NCBI GenBank assembly: GCA_001599675.1
Contig: BCHP01000009.1
Coordinates: 124,001 to 188,000 of the forward strand
DNA length: 64,000 nucleotides
Source of the DNA: Basipetospora chlamydospora
Lineage: Eukaryota > Ascomycota > Sordariomycetes > Microascales
Direction: 5' to 3'
Positions 46,199-57,686 of this stretch are shown here, piece after piece. Position numbers and translations under genes: made by a program. How positions within the stretch are numbered: the stretch's first letter is position 1; each line of letters opens with the position of its first letter. The notes beneath the pieces are model-generated. The model made no database searches. It worked only from the letters and a program-made list of their open reading frames with translations, and was not told where the DNA came from.

Positions 46199-47875
46199 CA
46201 GCAGGAGCAAAGTGTACGGCGGGGGGCCTCAGAGACTGACGTTGACATGGACATTGAGATCGACTGGTACTGCGCGGCGAGGAGCACAGCAGCATGTGCC
46301 AGTGCGAGCCGATGGACTGTGTGAGCAGGGTGCTTCCCAAGGGAGTGTGATGGGGTGTGTGCCGTCGGCAGGGGAGATTGAGGAGAAATGGTTCTCGTGG
46401 CTCTTCAAGTTGTGGTGATGCTCCATGATTCTATCTACTCTTGTACGGTAGCTGTAGAAAAACGCTTACTTAGTAGAAGGGAATGCAGTGTGTTATTTCG
46501 TTTTGTTGTTCACCTGGGCTCCATGGAATAGTCCTCGGGGCCCGGATAATATTGAGAGAAAATGGATGTTCGATCTTCAGCAATGAATGAGCTCTGCAAC
46601 GGAACAGAACGGGAAGGGTCATCATCCTGCAATGGCGTCGGCGCCTGCCGCCAGCTCGCTGCGTGACAAGGAACTTCAGCCCCGGCTTGAAGGCGATCGC
46701 TGGCTCGTGCGTTGGCTAGCATTAGTTAGTAATGTAATTACGTAAGAAGTCTCACGAGACCTGCAGGTCGCGCAGGTAAGTCGCAGGGGCTGCAGGCGCT
46801 AATGTACGGAGTACAAAGAGGAGCCGGGAAGTACCTTCCAGTTCGAGAGCAGGATATCGGATGCCGGGTAACGGCATCCATCGGGTTGCTTCGGAGCATC
46901 CGGACCCAGAGTGGTAACCGGAGCGCGAAAGTGCACTTGGATGCATCGCGCCGGCTTTCTAGCGACGCCATGCAAGAATCTTGATCCACGCAGGTTCAAC
47001 CCTGTTGCCATCAGTAGCCGTGGTCCGTGGACTCGCTCAGCTGCTTCCAAGAAAAAGCACCGTCTCGACGCGAAATACGAGGAGTAGCACGATTGTACAT
47101 TGGGAGCTTCAGGGGCAAGAGCGCGGAAAAGTGGAGACCGTGACGACAAGTGACTCTTTCCTTCGGTGTGGCGGAATGACCCTTTCGTCTTCTTTTTCTT
47201 TTTTTTTTCGCCTTACACCCAGAGGTCCCGATCCGTCAGATTTCACAGTGTTCCTTCGACGGGCACTCAGCTCAGGCTGACCAGCCAGGAGACGTGACTC
47301 ACGGACTCGTCAACTCCTCAACTCCAGTACTTCAATTACATCCCTCACAGCTCCATCAATGTTTCATTCGCAGTCTGGGGCAGATATCAGCAACTTCCTC
47401 TTAATATGCGCCTTAGGCTTCAACCGCCGCTTCACGAGCTGTCCCGCCATATTAAGCAGCTGCATTGCACATCACTTGATCTCATTGCTATCCGAGAGCT
47501 ACCCCCGGCCCGGAGCCCAAGTTTTGGTGTAGGCATAAGGTATTCCGTGCCGAGCATAGGACTGCGGAAGACGAAATACTCGTACGGAACACGGATAGTT
47601 TCCCGGTCTGTGTACCCGACACGGCCCATCTGTGCATCGTGAGATTCGCCAATCGGGCCAAGACGGACCTGGACCTGGACCTGAAAGCCAGCTGGAACCA
47701 GGTCACACGACCTCCCCCCTGGTCCATTTTTTGTTGAGATACCGTGGCGCTCTTCATTTTGGCGGTGAATCGGCGGAGCTGACTGACTCCTGAAGAGGGT
47801 CAAACCCGCACTCACCTCCCCGTCCTGAGTTCCAACTCTTGTTCATCAGCAACTGGGAAGGCAGGATATCACACA
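46199..47875. other. 1.7-kb intergenic stretch
   Basis: No recognised gene. A TACGGAGTA copy lies at 46805-46813. The last few hundred bases should hold the sulfite oxidase promoter. The remaining frames are short and overlap one another. Confidence 0.5.
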
Positions 47876-49816
47876 ATGGCTTCGCCGCTCGACAAGGGAG
47901 CGCGCCGGCTCCTGCGCCACGTCTCCAGGCTCACACGTCCTTCGAACCCGACATTCGGCACCGGAAGAAGCTGCCTACCTATAATACACTTACAGCCAAA
48001 CACGACTCAGAGAACCTCCCGCCAGTATTCCACCAGCCCACCGAATCCGAGCAATACAAAAGCACCCCTAGCAAGGTCGAATCTCACCTCAAGATCCAAC
48101 CTCATCGTCGCCGGAGGGCTTCTCTCGGCGATCCTCTCCCTCGTCTACTTTACACCACCCGTCCTCGCCGACTCCTCGCACACTCCCGGGCCCGAATCAG
48201 AAGATACCCGAGACCCCTCTCTCCCGCGCCATAGACTCTCTGAGATTCGAAAGCACGATGCCAATCACCCCAACCCGTGGGTCACCTACGAGGACAAGGT
48301 GTACGATATTACCGACTGGATCCCCGCTCACCCGGGCGGCGAGGTCATCCTGCGCGCCGCGGGAGGCAGTATCGACACCTACTGGGACATCTTCTCCATC
48401 CATAAGCAGGAGTACGTCAGACAGATCCTGGACTCGTACCTCATAGGCTACGTCCACGCCGCAGACCTCGTTGACGGGAAGCTGCCCCAGGAGGAGATCG
48501 AGGACCCCTTCGTGACAGACCCCGAGAGAGATTCGAGGCTGCTGGTTATGTCGAACAAGCCATGTAACGCGGAGACGCCCCTCGACACGCTGACGGATCA
48601 CTTCATCACGCCCACGGAGCTCTTCTACGTCCGGAACCACATGTGGGTACCCACCGTCGCCAAGTCAGAAAAGGGAAAGCAAAAGGCGGACCACGTCGTC
48701 ACGGTGGAGCTCCCAGACGGCGAGACCAAGAGCTACACGGTGCGCGACCTAAAGGCCAAGTTCACCCACCACAAGGTCACGGCCACGCTCCAATGCTCGG
48801 GCAACCGGAGGAAGAACATGACAGCAGCCGGGCACGACACCAAGGGCATCCAGTGGAACGTGGGCGCGATATCCACGGCAGAGTGGGAGGGAGCCAAGTT
48901 ATCCGACGTTCTCCGCGACGCGGGCTTCCCTGTCGACGAGTTCGTGCGCGACGGCCGCGTGCGGGACAAGGACCACGCCGCGGCAAAGCACGTCTGGTTC
49001 GCAGGACTAGAGGCATACGGCTCGTCGATACCGCTTGATACGGCGCTCGACCCCCGCGGGGACGTGCTTCTCGCGTACAGGATGAACGGGGTGGACCTAC
49101 ATCCGGACCACGGTTTTCCCCTGCGCGCGCTAGTCCCGGGCACGGTAGCGGCGAGGTCGGTAAAGTGGCTCAGCAAGATCACGGTCTCGGACGAGGAGTC
49201 CCCCTCGCAGTGGCAGAGGCGGGACTACAAGTGCTTCGGCCCCAACGAGGGCTGCCAGGGGAACTGGGAAAACGCCGCGGCGATACAGGAGATGCCCGTG
49301 ACCAGCGCCATCACCGCCGTCCGGCGCAGGACCCCCACCGGGGACGAGTTTGCCGCGAACCATTTTAACACGACGGCCGACGGCCAGGCGAGGCCCCGGG
49401 GCGACACCGTCGCCGTCCCCGCCACGGTTCGGGGCTACGCCTTCTCCGGCGGCGGGCGGAAGATTGTGCGGGTGGACGTCTCGGTGGACAACGGGCGGAC
49501 GTGGGACCAGGCGGAGCTGCTCGACGACTGCGCGCCGCGCGAGGGCGAGACGGAGTCCCCCTGCAAGGGGCGGAAACACTGGACGTGGCAGCGGTGGCGC
49601 TACGACGCGCTGCTGCCCATGGACGTCCAGAAGGGGGACAAGAGGCTGTCCCGCGTGGTCGTCAAGGCCGTGGATGAGGCGTATAACACGCAGCCCGAGA
49701 GCCACGCGGGCATCTACAACCCTAGGGGGAACCTGGCGACGGCGTGGCACCGCATCGTTATGTACGATGATGCGAAGAAGGAGGACTACAGGTACAAGGG
49801 TAATAATGGTAAATAA
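47876..49816 (+). CDS. Sulfite oxidase, mitochondrial (cytochrome b5 plus molybdopterin domains)
   Basis: Oxidises sulfite to sulfate, passing electrons via heme b5 to cytochrome c in the mitochondrial intermembrane space. A single exon of 646 residues. Order: a basic, Ser/Arg-rich presequence (1-70) ending near RQYSTSPP; a hydrophobic anchor (about 76-95, LIVAGGLLSAILSLVYF) suited to intermembrane-space sorting; a cytochrome b5 domain (about 118-205) with the heme motif HPGGE near residue 152 and a second His in SIHKQEY; the Mo-cofactor domain with the molybdenum Cys in TLQCSGNRR (near 306), GISTAEW-like GAISTAEWEG and HGFPLRALVPG; and the C-terminal Mo-cofactor dimerisation domain (YAFSGGGRKIVRVDVSVDNG, WQRWRYD). 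NADPH or FAD nitrate reductase domains are absent, which separates it from nitrate reductase. Confidence 0.95.
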   Translation: MASPLDKGARRLLRHVSRLTRPSNPTFGTGRSCLPIIHLQPNTTQRTSRQYSTSPPNPSNTKAPLARSNLTSRSNLIVAGGLLSAILSLVYFTPPVLADSSHTPGPESEDTRDPSLPRHRLSEIRKHDANHPNPWVTYEDKVYDITDWIPAHPGGEVILRAAGGSIDTYWDIFSIHKQEYVRQILDSYLIGYVHAADLVDGKLPQEEIEDPFVTDPERDSRLLVMSNKPCNAETPLDTLTDHFITPTELFYVRNHMWVPTVAKSEKGKQKADHVVTVELPDGETKSYTVRDLKAKFTHHKVTATLQCSGNRRKNMTAAGHDTKGIQWNVGAISTAEWEGAKLSDVLRDAGFPVDEFVRDGRVRDKDHAAAKHVWFAGLEAYGSSIPLDTALDPRGDVLLAYRMNGVDLHPDHGFPLRALVPGTVAARSVKWLSKITVSDEESPSQWQRRDYKCFGPNEGCQGNWENAAAIQEMPVTSAITAVRRRTPTGDEFAANHFNTTADGQARPRGDTVAVPATVRGYAFSGGGRKIVRVDVSVDNGRTWDQAELLDDCAPREGETESPCKGRKHWTWQRWRYDALLPMDVQKGDKRLSRVVVKAVDEAYNTQPESHAGIYNPRGNLATAWHRIVMYDDAKKEDYRYKGNNGK

Positions 49817-50318
49817 AGGTGGAGGTATGTTGTTCAGCCTGGATGGACGGAGTGGGGAAGGAAAGGCATTCATATACCATACTATATACCCCTTTAGACG
49901 GAGATGCACAGACGGAGAGCATTCCTTGGTTAGACAGCGATAGAAGTCGTCTCTTGGCGGGTGGACCTGGGTAACTGTCTAGGAATAATTGCATTGGTCT
50001 AGAAGCGACTAGCATACATTAATACTGCAGATGGGAAGACATTTTGATACAGATTCGTTCCCGTCCTCAACATTGTATCCGCCAGCCTCTCTCTGTCCAG
50101 TAGATTCAATTTCTCTTATATTAACCTGTTCCCCTAGGACCTTCCACAAAAGACATGAAAGAAGAGAGAGGAATCCGGCATGCTCGCTCAGGACTGTGCT
50201 GCCTCGTGCCGCCGAGAGCCCCGGGGTCCGCTTCGCCCGCCAGGCCACCGATCGATCCCCGGGAGGAATTGGAAGAAGTGTAACTCCGTAGCCGGTGGGG
50301 AGTGGCTGCGACGGAATC
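49817..50318. other. Convergent 3' intergenic region
   Basis: About 500 bases between the convergent 3' ends of the sulfite oxidase gene and the F-box-like gene. Nothing recognisable. Confidence 0.6.
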
Positions 50319-51002
50319 TCAGTCCGCCGCCCTCCTCCAAAAGTCGCTGTCATTGTCGATATCGTAGCTGTAATCGTCATCACTGTAGCCATCACGACCG
50401 TAGTTATAGTGAAATCCAATATCGCTCCACCTCCCGTCGGATTCTTCCTCTTCCACATTCTCTCTTGTACTGATTGTCCACCCGTGACTCTCCATCTCTC
50501 TTCTGATGTGATCGCCCGGGCCGTTCTCGTACACCTCGAGGACAATCTCCCGCAAGGACGAGATGGCTCTGAAGCGAGTGTCGACCAGCTTCAGCGCCTC
50601 GGCAGCGACGTCGGGGTGGTCCAGTGCATCGAGGCTGAGCTCCATGGCACTCGTGCTGTGCAGGGATGTCTTAAGCGTCGCCAGGTTGGCGCAGTGGCCC
50701 TGGGTGGTCGCGAGGAGCTCGGCGTGGTCCTCCTCGAGAGCGACCCGGCCGGGCTCCAGGCAGCGGAACTGCGGGAAGTCGATGTGGACGTGCCGGATAT
50801 GGTCCGCGGTGAAATCGAAGCGGTTCCGGGAGTAGAGCAGCGAGCTGGCCTCGCGGTGGGCGTGCTTGCTCGCGCGGAGGAGCCCGGGCGTGAGGGCCGG
50901 CTGATGGTAGATGCTCCAAGGGTCAAGAGGTTCGTGGTGCAGCAATATGAGGTGGTATATCTGGTCGCGAAGTTCGCGGGGGAGGCTGAAGAAGTTGGAC
51001 AT
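50319..51002 (-). CDS. Small F-box-like / 2EXR-type fungal protein
   Basis: A single exon of 227 residues. It begins MSNFFSLPRELRDQIYHLIL, the L-P-x-E-L-R-x-x-I-Y pattern that opens many fungal F-box-like and 2EXR proteins. It is followed by TPGLLRASKHAHREASSLLYSRNRFDF, also typical of that group (an R-x-x-x-x-E-x-x-x-x-L-Y-x-x-N-x-F pattern). The C-terminus is acidic and Tyr/Asp-rich. I chose the ATG at 51002 over one at 51203 because a TATA-like box (51104-51109) falls between them, so the upstream frame is probably untranscribed or leader. Its function is unknown; members are usually assumed, without proof, to be protein-interaction adaptors. Confidence 0.72.
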   Translation of the reverse strand: MSNFFSLPRELRDQIYHLILLHHEPLDPWSIYHQPALTPGLLRASKHAHREASSLLYSRNRFDFTADHIRHVHIDFPQFRCLEPGRVALEEDHAELLATTQGHCANLATLKTSLHSTSAMELSLDALDHPDVAAEALKLVDTRFRAISSLREIVLEVYENGPGDHIRREMESHGWTISTRENVEEEESDGRWSDIGFHYNYGRDGYSDDDYSYDIDNDSDFWRRAAD

Positions 51003-52184
51003 GCCGGCGGGCGGTGGCAGCGAGGCCGTTGATGCCTCGATCACTTGTGACTTGTAAGATTCAGTCAACGCCTCGTACCCCCCGTGTGCTGCGGATTGGG
51101 GAGTATATAGGAGCAAGGCCCTACGACATAGGATTGTATGGACAGGAAGGACTTTTGTATGCCGTCGCTTTCGTGGTTTTGTTCTGGGGATCATTATTAG
51201 CATGCAATCTCAACAGCACCTTGCAGGCTCCAACTGACCCCTCCCTTCGTGTAACTTGACATCAAGGCCTGGACTGCCTCTGGAAGCATCGAGCTACACC
51301 TGGGTCCAATGGCTTCAGTATATGGCGGCGGCAGTGTCCAGTGTCTTATCCGACGACAGTCGAATGCCTAATCTTGTACGACATTGGGCATAGGTGCAGC
51401 AGGTGAAGGCAAGTAAGTAAACACCATCACTGATCAAGATAACACGTGAATCATCTGCTTGGTCTTCCGCAAAGTACCTAGCCTGTGTAAGTGAGTGAGT
51501 AGTCAGCGTTGCGCCCCGAGTTCTCGGATCGATCTCGAGACGGGTGCGGTTCTCAATCGGTGATTCGTGACTGAGACTCTGAGAGCTGGTCTCCCCTCCA
51601 ATACCTCGCGGTAACTTGAGAGCATCTGCTTCTGCACAATCTCAATGGCTGTTGCGAGGTCAATACGGCTCAGCCAGCCTGGCCTTGTGTCTCTTATTGT
51701 GAGCAGTGATGATTATGAGAAAATAATGATGAGTGGAACGAATCACTTAAAAGGGCGGAACGCAGAGCGCGGGGATGAATTGATATCTCCCGGCTTTTGT
51801 GCCCTCTATCTGATCTGACCCTCTCCCCGTCATCTTTCCCCCATCATCCAATTGATGTGTCTGTGAGCCATATCAATAACTAATAAAAAAGAACACACAT
51901 GAAGAAGCGAAGCCATGATGAAAAGCGACACAATGCTGAAACGGCTGCGACCGTGACGAGAACGAGATGTGGGGACGACTACGCACGGCAACGCCTGTAA
52001 TTACGGTAGCTATCAATGGTAGTCACTAGTCAGCTCGGGCAAGACAGCAACCTCGTCCACACACACACACACACCCTGAGTCCGTGACCAACAGCTGCCA
52101 GCTCGTTTAGTCCCTTTTACACCAACATCATCACCACTACTCGTATCACCCCAATACCTGTCTTTGCCCAAGTTATACGCGACC
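51003..52184. other. Divergent promoter region
   Basis: About 1.2 kb between the F-box-like gene and the dynamin-like gene. TATATA at 51104-51109 (read as CTATATAC on the minus strand) suits the F-box-like gene. A CA-dinucleotide run lies near 52060-52075 in the leader of the dynamin-like gene. No coding frame is convincing. Confidence 0.55.
51104..51109 (-). promoter_or_regulatory. TATA-like box of the F-box-like gene
   Basis: TATATA about 100 bases upstream of the chosen ATG at 51002. It helps decide the start, because the alternative ATG at 51203 lies beyond it. Confidence 0.45.
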
Positions 52185-54400
52185 ATGGTGTTTCTCGAGA
52201 GTGCTGCCCTGAACATCCTACGTTCCGAGGATCAACTCGAGCTCCTAAACTCCATTGACCATCTCCGCTCACAGGGCATCAGCAACTATGTTTCCCTTCC
52301 CCAGATCGTCGTCTGCGGCGACCAGTCGTCCGGGAAGAGCTCCGTCCTAGAAGCAATATCCGGGGTCTCCTTCCCCATCAAGAGCAACCTCTGTACCCGC
52401 TTCCCGACCGAATTGGTCCTGCGGAGAGATCCAACAGCCGGTGCCTCCGTCTCCATCGCTCCCCACGAGTCGCGCCCAGAGGCGGAGATCCGAGCCTTGC
52501 GCGGCTTCAAAGAAGAGCTGACGGGATTCGAGCACCTGCCCGACCTCATAGAGAAGGCCAAGCAGGCAATGGGCATCACCACGCACGGCAAGGCCTTCTC
52601 CAACGACATCCTCCGCGTCGAGATCTCGGGACCTGAGCGCCCGCACCTGACCATTGTCGACCTCCCTGGACTCATCCACTCCGAGACGAAACACCAATCG
52701 TCCTCCGACGTCGAGCTGATCCAAGATGTTGTCAAGGGGTACATGGAGCAGCCGAGGTGCATCATTCTTGCCGTCATCTCCGCCAGGAACGACATCGCCA
52801 ACCAGGTTGTACTGAAACTCGCCCGCTCCGCCGACCCTTCTGGCAACCGGACACTGGGTGTCATCACCAAGCCAGACCAGCTGACGCCCGACTCGGACAA
52901 CGAGAGGGAGTTCCTGTCGCTGGCTAGGAACCACGAGGTGGAGCTGCGCCTTGGGTGGCATGTCCTCCGGAACATGGACTCGGAGAGGGAGTCGGGGACC
53001 TTGGCAGGGCGCGACGAGAAAGAGTCCGCGTTCTTCCAGCAGGGGAACTGGAGAAAGCTGCCCCCTTCGGCACTGGGCGTGGGCAACTTGCGCGACAGGC
53101 TAAGCAAGCTTCTTCTCGCCCAGATCGCCTCCGAGCTCCCCGGCGTGATGGAGGAGATGGAGGCCAAGTTCAGGACTTGCCAGGAGCACCTGGAGAAGCT
53201 CGGGGATCCCCGGGCTAACCTGAGGGAGCAGACGAGTTACCTCTTCCGCCTCAGCCAAACCTTCCAGACGCTGGTCAAGGCCGCGGTGGACGGAACGTAC
53301 AATGATCCGTTCTTCGTAAACGCCCAGACCGACTCGGGCTACCGGCGGCGTATTAGGGCCGTCGTCCAGAATACCAACGAAGAGTTTGCGTCGGAAATCT
53401 CGACAGAAGGCCTGTACCAGCATATCCTCGACGACGATAAGGACGGGAGACCGGATACTACCCGCCCAGGTGTCATAACGATTTCCCGGGAGGATTTCCT
53501 AGGCCATATCGAGTCACTCATGCGCAAGACACGAGGGCGCGAGCTCCCCGGCACTTTCAACTCAATGATTGTAGCCGACCTGTTTCGCGAGCAGTCACAG
53601 CCGTGGGAGGCCATTGCTCGCCGGCATGTGGAGCAGGTCTGGGACGCCGCGCTCCGCTTCCTCGACCTCGTCACCGACTACATTACGGACGACTCGACCT
53701 CCAAGGCTCTGCAGCGGGAGATCTTCGAGCCGAGGATGAAGGAGATGCTCCAGGCCCTGAACGACAAAACCACCGAGGTGCTCAACTCTCACTAGCATGT
53801 CCACCCCATCACGTATAACGACGACTTCTCCGACGCGCTCCAGAAAGCTCGCCGTGACCGGATCTCCAAAGAGGCATCCGCTGTCGTGGCCAAGTTTTTC
53901 CATATCGCAAAACTTAGCCACGCACATAGCCTCAGCGGAACTTATAATCTCCTAGGACTTGTTGAAAAAATGGCTCAGTCAAGCTTACCATACAGCATGA
54001 ACCGCTACGCTGCGAAGGAGGCGCTGGACTGCCTCAATGCTTATTACGAGGTGAGCCTACCGTTTCTTTTCTTTTCTTTCATCCCTTTACCTTTCCCCCC
54101 TCCCTCCAACCCTCAAGCAAAAATACTGACGTGTCCACTCCCAAGGTTGCACTGAAGCGGTTCATTGATGACATGTCGGTCGAGGTAATCGAGGCCAAGC
54201 TTGTTGCGGAGCTCGACAAGATCCTGACCCCGGTGTTGGTCTTTGAGATGACCCCGGGGCAGGTTGCCCGCATCGCCGGCGAATCCGAGGAGCGCCGCGC
54301 CCAGCGAGAGCGGCTGACCAAGGAGAGAGACATCCTCGCCGAGGGTCTCCATACGTGCAAGCGATTTGTTGGCCTCAAGATCAGCGGCGGTAAGGAATAA
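52185..54400 (+). pseudogene. Dynamin-like GTPase (fungal Mx-like type) interrupted by an in-frame TAG
   Basis: Large GTPase of the dynamin superfamily. From ATG 52185 (ACCATGG context): P-loop GDQSSGKS at 45-52, switch Thr in CTRFPTEL, DLPGL at 159-163, TKPD at 228-231, then middle-domain helices. The frame stops at TAG 53793-53795 (codon 537), yet the same frame continues with HPITYNDDFSDALQK, a hallmark of the family right before the end of the middle domain, where relatives have H-Q-x-x-H-P-I-T-Y-N. So TAG replaces a Gln codon, one C to T change. Beyond it lie 85 codons to 54050, a normal intron (54051-54145) and an exon (54146-54400) encoding a GTPase effector domain. Without the stop the protein would be 706 residues. 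As written it yields 536 residues lacking the effector domain. Recent pseudogene, sequencing error or readthrough are all possible. Confidence 0.8.
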
Positions 54401-55282
54401 TGCACCCAAGAGGTCCAACGATGCCCAGACTGACGGCTCCCTAGAAGCGATTGCGGCCTATTTCACGACGCACACGGGCGCAGCTAGCCTGGGGACGCCA
54501 CTCCCGCAGCCAGACAATGCTCCCTCGGGCAAAGACGAGAAGTCCGAGACATCATCAGGCTCCTTCATCCTGCCAACCGTCTAGACACCCCAGATAAAGA
54601 GGTTGCCATTGCGTTGGTAGATGTAAAAAGGCATCGCCATTCCTGAGACATTCGGAACCATCTGGTTCTACAGATTTGCTGCCGGAAGCTTGAGCCCGTA
54701 TGACTTCGTAATAGATAGAGGCTTGAGTGGTTGTTTCGTACACATATTACACAGCACTCAGGCTCGTAAGAGCTGGATACAGGCTAATAGTGTGTTGTAG
54801 CTGGTGTCCTGTGATGAATGACGCTCAGTCCTTGGACCAAGCTATAGTCGTATTGATGTACCAGATTGGTCTGTTGATCATCCGGATATACTCTGCGAGA
54901 GCTTGGTGTCGTTGATGGAGATGTACCGATAAGGAATCATTGATCCTGGTTTTCGACTGAGGGCTCAGCTTATCGAGGTGAAGTTCAATGTTGTGTCAAC
55001 CGCTGCGCCGCGCCGCAACTCCGAATCCTTGCGCAGTCACTCCGTTGCGCCCATCACGACGTCACGTGAGACCGCGATTCCGTCGCGTCACGGTTCCAAG
55101 ACGAGACGCACGACTTCAACTTCCCTTCAAGTTTGTTTCCATCAAATTGCTTCCATCGTCTTTGCAGATTTTCGACCCACTAAACCCGGGCGGGACTATA
55201 TAGCCGTCCATTGGAGCCCAAGTACTAATCTTAACGAGCCAAGCAAGACGATGATGCATCTGCCATCAACACCGCCCGGAAT
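54401..55282. other. Intergenic region and leader of the polymerase kappa gene
   Basis: About 880 bases. TATATA lies at 55197-55202. A 12-codon upstream ORF (55251-55286) overlaps the main start codon. Nothing else recognised. Confidence 0.55.
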
Positions 55283-55286
55283 ATGA
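55251..55286 (+). promoter_or_regulatory. Upstream ORF overlapping the polymerase kappa start
   Basis: ATGATG at 55251 opens an 11-residue frame whose TGA stop (55284-55286) overlaps the main ATG (55283-55285) as ATGA. If the transcript starts at the TATATA at 55197-55202, ribosomes would meet this frame first, so it could reduce or couple translation of the polymerase. Confidence 0.45.
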
Positions 55287-57466
55287 CCCACGGAAACGAG
55301 CCGGCCTCTCCCAAAGTGCAGCCCGTCGCCGACAAGGCCGAACCATCTGCTATCGGTGATGACGCGCACGAGCGGGTGCAGGAGGAGAAGAAGAAGAAGG
55401 GCGATGACGCGGCGCATGATACCCTCAAGTACCAGCTCCTCGGGCCGAGCTTGCTCAAGGCCGGCCAGGACTCTGTCGACCAGACTAGAGTATGAAGGCC
55501 TTTCTTCCCACTTGATGACAACCCCGCGGGGCCTGTTCTAGTGTAAAAAAAGAAGCAACCCACCTATTGACTTCGAAACCCTTCTCTGCTCTAGGTGGCC
55601 GAGATAATATACAACGCCTCGCGCGGCTCCAAGTTCTTCGACCACGAAAAGACCCGTGACAAGCTCCTCACCGAGAAGATCTCCCGCATCCTCGAGCGCA
55701 AGGCCGCGCTTAGCGAGCATGAAGTCGCACGGCACGCAAAGGACGCCGACGCCCTGCTCGAGGGTCTGGAGGCTGGGAGGGACTTGTCGCGGGTGATTGT
55801 GCACGTCGACTGCGATGCCTTCTTCGCTGCTGTTGAGGAGCTGGAGAGGCCGGAGCTCAAGGACGTGCCCTTTGCCGTCGTACGTTCCCTCCACCCCTGA
55901 CTTTTTTTTTTTTCTTCCTCCGTTTCCAACCCCAGTCCCAGGGCCAATCTATTCGTAGGCTGCGCTTCAAGAGAACCACTATAGGGTTGACTAACTAGCC
56001 CTCTACAGGGAAAAGGCGTCCTCACGACATGCAACTACCACGCCCGCCGCTTCGGCGTCCGCTCCGGCATGGCCTCCTTCGTCGCCATGAAGCTCTGCCC
56101 CCACCTCATCCTCCTGCCCACCGACCACAAGAAATACTCCGCCAAGGCCGACGAGGTGCGCTCCGTCTTCTCCGCCTACGACCCGCGCTTCGAGGCCGCG
56201 AGTATCGACGAGGCCTACCTCGACATCACAACCTACTGCCGCGAGAACGCCGTCGCCCCGACGGAGGCGGTGGAGAGGATGCGCGCCGAGGTCCGGGAGA
56301 CGGCCAAGGTCACCGTGTCGGCGGGGATAGCGGCGAATGCCCGGCTGGCCAAGATCTGCTCCAACCTCAACAAGCCCGACGGGCAGTACCTCTTGGAGAG
56401 CGACCGCGCAGAGATCATGCGCTTCATGACCGGCCTGTCCACGAGGAAAGTCGCCGGCGTGGGCCGCGTCTTCGAGAGGGAGCTAGCCAGCGTCGGCATC
56501 GCGACCGTGGGCGACATTTACCACCAGCGCGGCTACATACGGCCCCTCTTCGGCGACAAGGCCTACGAGTTCCTCATGCACGCCTACCTCGGCCTCGGCC
56601 GCAACACCGTCCACCCGGCCGGCGAGTACGTGCGCAAGAGCGTCGGCTCCGAGCGCACCTTCGCCGCCGTCGCGGACCCGTCCGACCTGCGCGCCAAGCT
56701 GCGGCAGTGCGCCGAGGAGCTGGAGAGGGAGCTGGAGAAGGCGGATGTCCGGGGCAGGACCGTCGTGCTCAAGGTCAAGATGCACACCTTTGAGCTGCTG
56801 ACGAGGCAGGCCGTCGCGCGGAAGGCGGTGTGCCTCGCGGACGAGCTGTACGAGATTGCGGAGCCGATGCTGGGGAAGCTGGAGCGGGAGGCGGAGAGGG
56901 AGGGGAGGGCCCTGCGGGTCCGGCTGATGGGGTTGCGGTGCACGCAGCTCGTGGACAGGAAGAAGCCCGATACAAGGGCATTCTTTGGGTACAGATCCGG
57001 CGGGGACGCACCCGACAGGAGACGCGAGGTTGACGAGGATGGGTGGGAGAAGTGGCCCGAGGACGAGTTGGGACTGATAGATGAGGGGGAAACAGTGCCG
57101 GAGTCGGAGAAACTTGACGAGCCCGCGGGTGGTGGCGAGCCGGAGGGAGATGGGGCCGACGAGAGGTGGGACTGCCCAGTCTGCAACCTGCCGCAGCCCG
57201 CGGACGAGAGGGTGTTCAACCAGCACATCGACCTGTGCCTCTCGCGGCCCACGATCCTGAATGCCGTCCAGGAGGACGCGAACCCGGCCGTGTCCCCGAG
57301 TCCCGCGAGCGCGACAGCTACTTTCACCGCGGCACCCCCCGGCCTAGAGATGGGCGGAGCTGGGAATGTAGGGAAGAGGAAAAGAGGAAGGCCGCGAATG
57401 GGTTCGGTAGCGGAAAGGAGGAAAGCCGAGGAGGATCCGCGGCAGAAGAAGCTTTGCTTTGGGTGA
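55283..57466 (+). CDS. POLK: Y-family DNA polymerase kappa (translesion synthesis)
   Basis: Bypasses bulky minor-groove lesions in the nucleus. Exons 55283-55489, 55595-55879 and 56009-57466 give 649 residues. An N-clasp is present (LLKAGQDSVDQTRVAEIIYNASRGSKFF), the feature that separates kappa from DinB. The catalytic acids are in HVDCDAFFAAVE (Asp141) and SIDEAYLD (Asp231, Glu232); the steric-gate/fingers segment GKGVLTTCNYHARRFGVRSGM follows. The thumb (VAGVGRVFE) and little-finger (RKSVGSERTF) domains are complete. Near residues 553-575 there is one UBZ-type ubiquitin-binding zinc finger, CPVC ... HIDLC. The tail has a basic GKRKRGRPR patch (AT-hook-like or nuclear signal) and ends in QKKLCFG; a C-terminal Q-x-x-x-(L/I)-x-x-F-like PIP box is suggestive but not exact. 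The gene is convergent with TRK, 220 bases apart. Confidence 0.95.
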
Positions 57467-57686
57467 GTCGGTAGCGTTTGGTTGGCGATGAGACAGCGAG
57501 GCGCCTTTGAGAAACATGAACCCGGCGGTGGGCTTGGCTACAGCACAGCACAGCACAGCGTGGTACTGCATTTACGAGAGATCTATCAATATTCGCAACC
57601 TATCCCAAAAAATAAATAAACAACTACAGTGATAAAAACCAGCGCCTAGCACCTTCGCCGCAGCAGACTCACCCCTGAACCGCCCT

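Noticed and set aside
53778..53795. An 18-base GT..AG intron removing the dynamin stop
   Set aside because: It would keep the frame but is far below any known fungal intron length, and the sequence it would remove aligns with conserved residues of the family.
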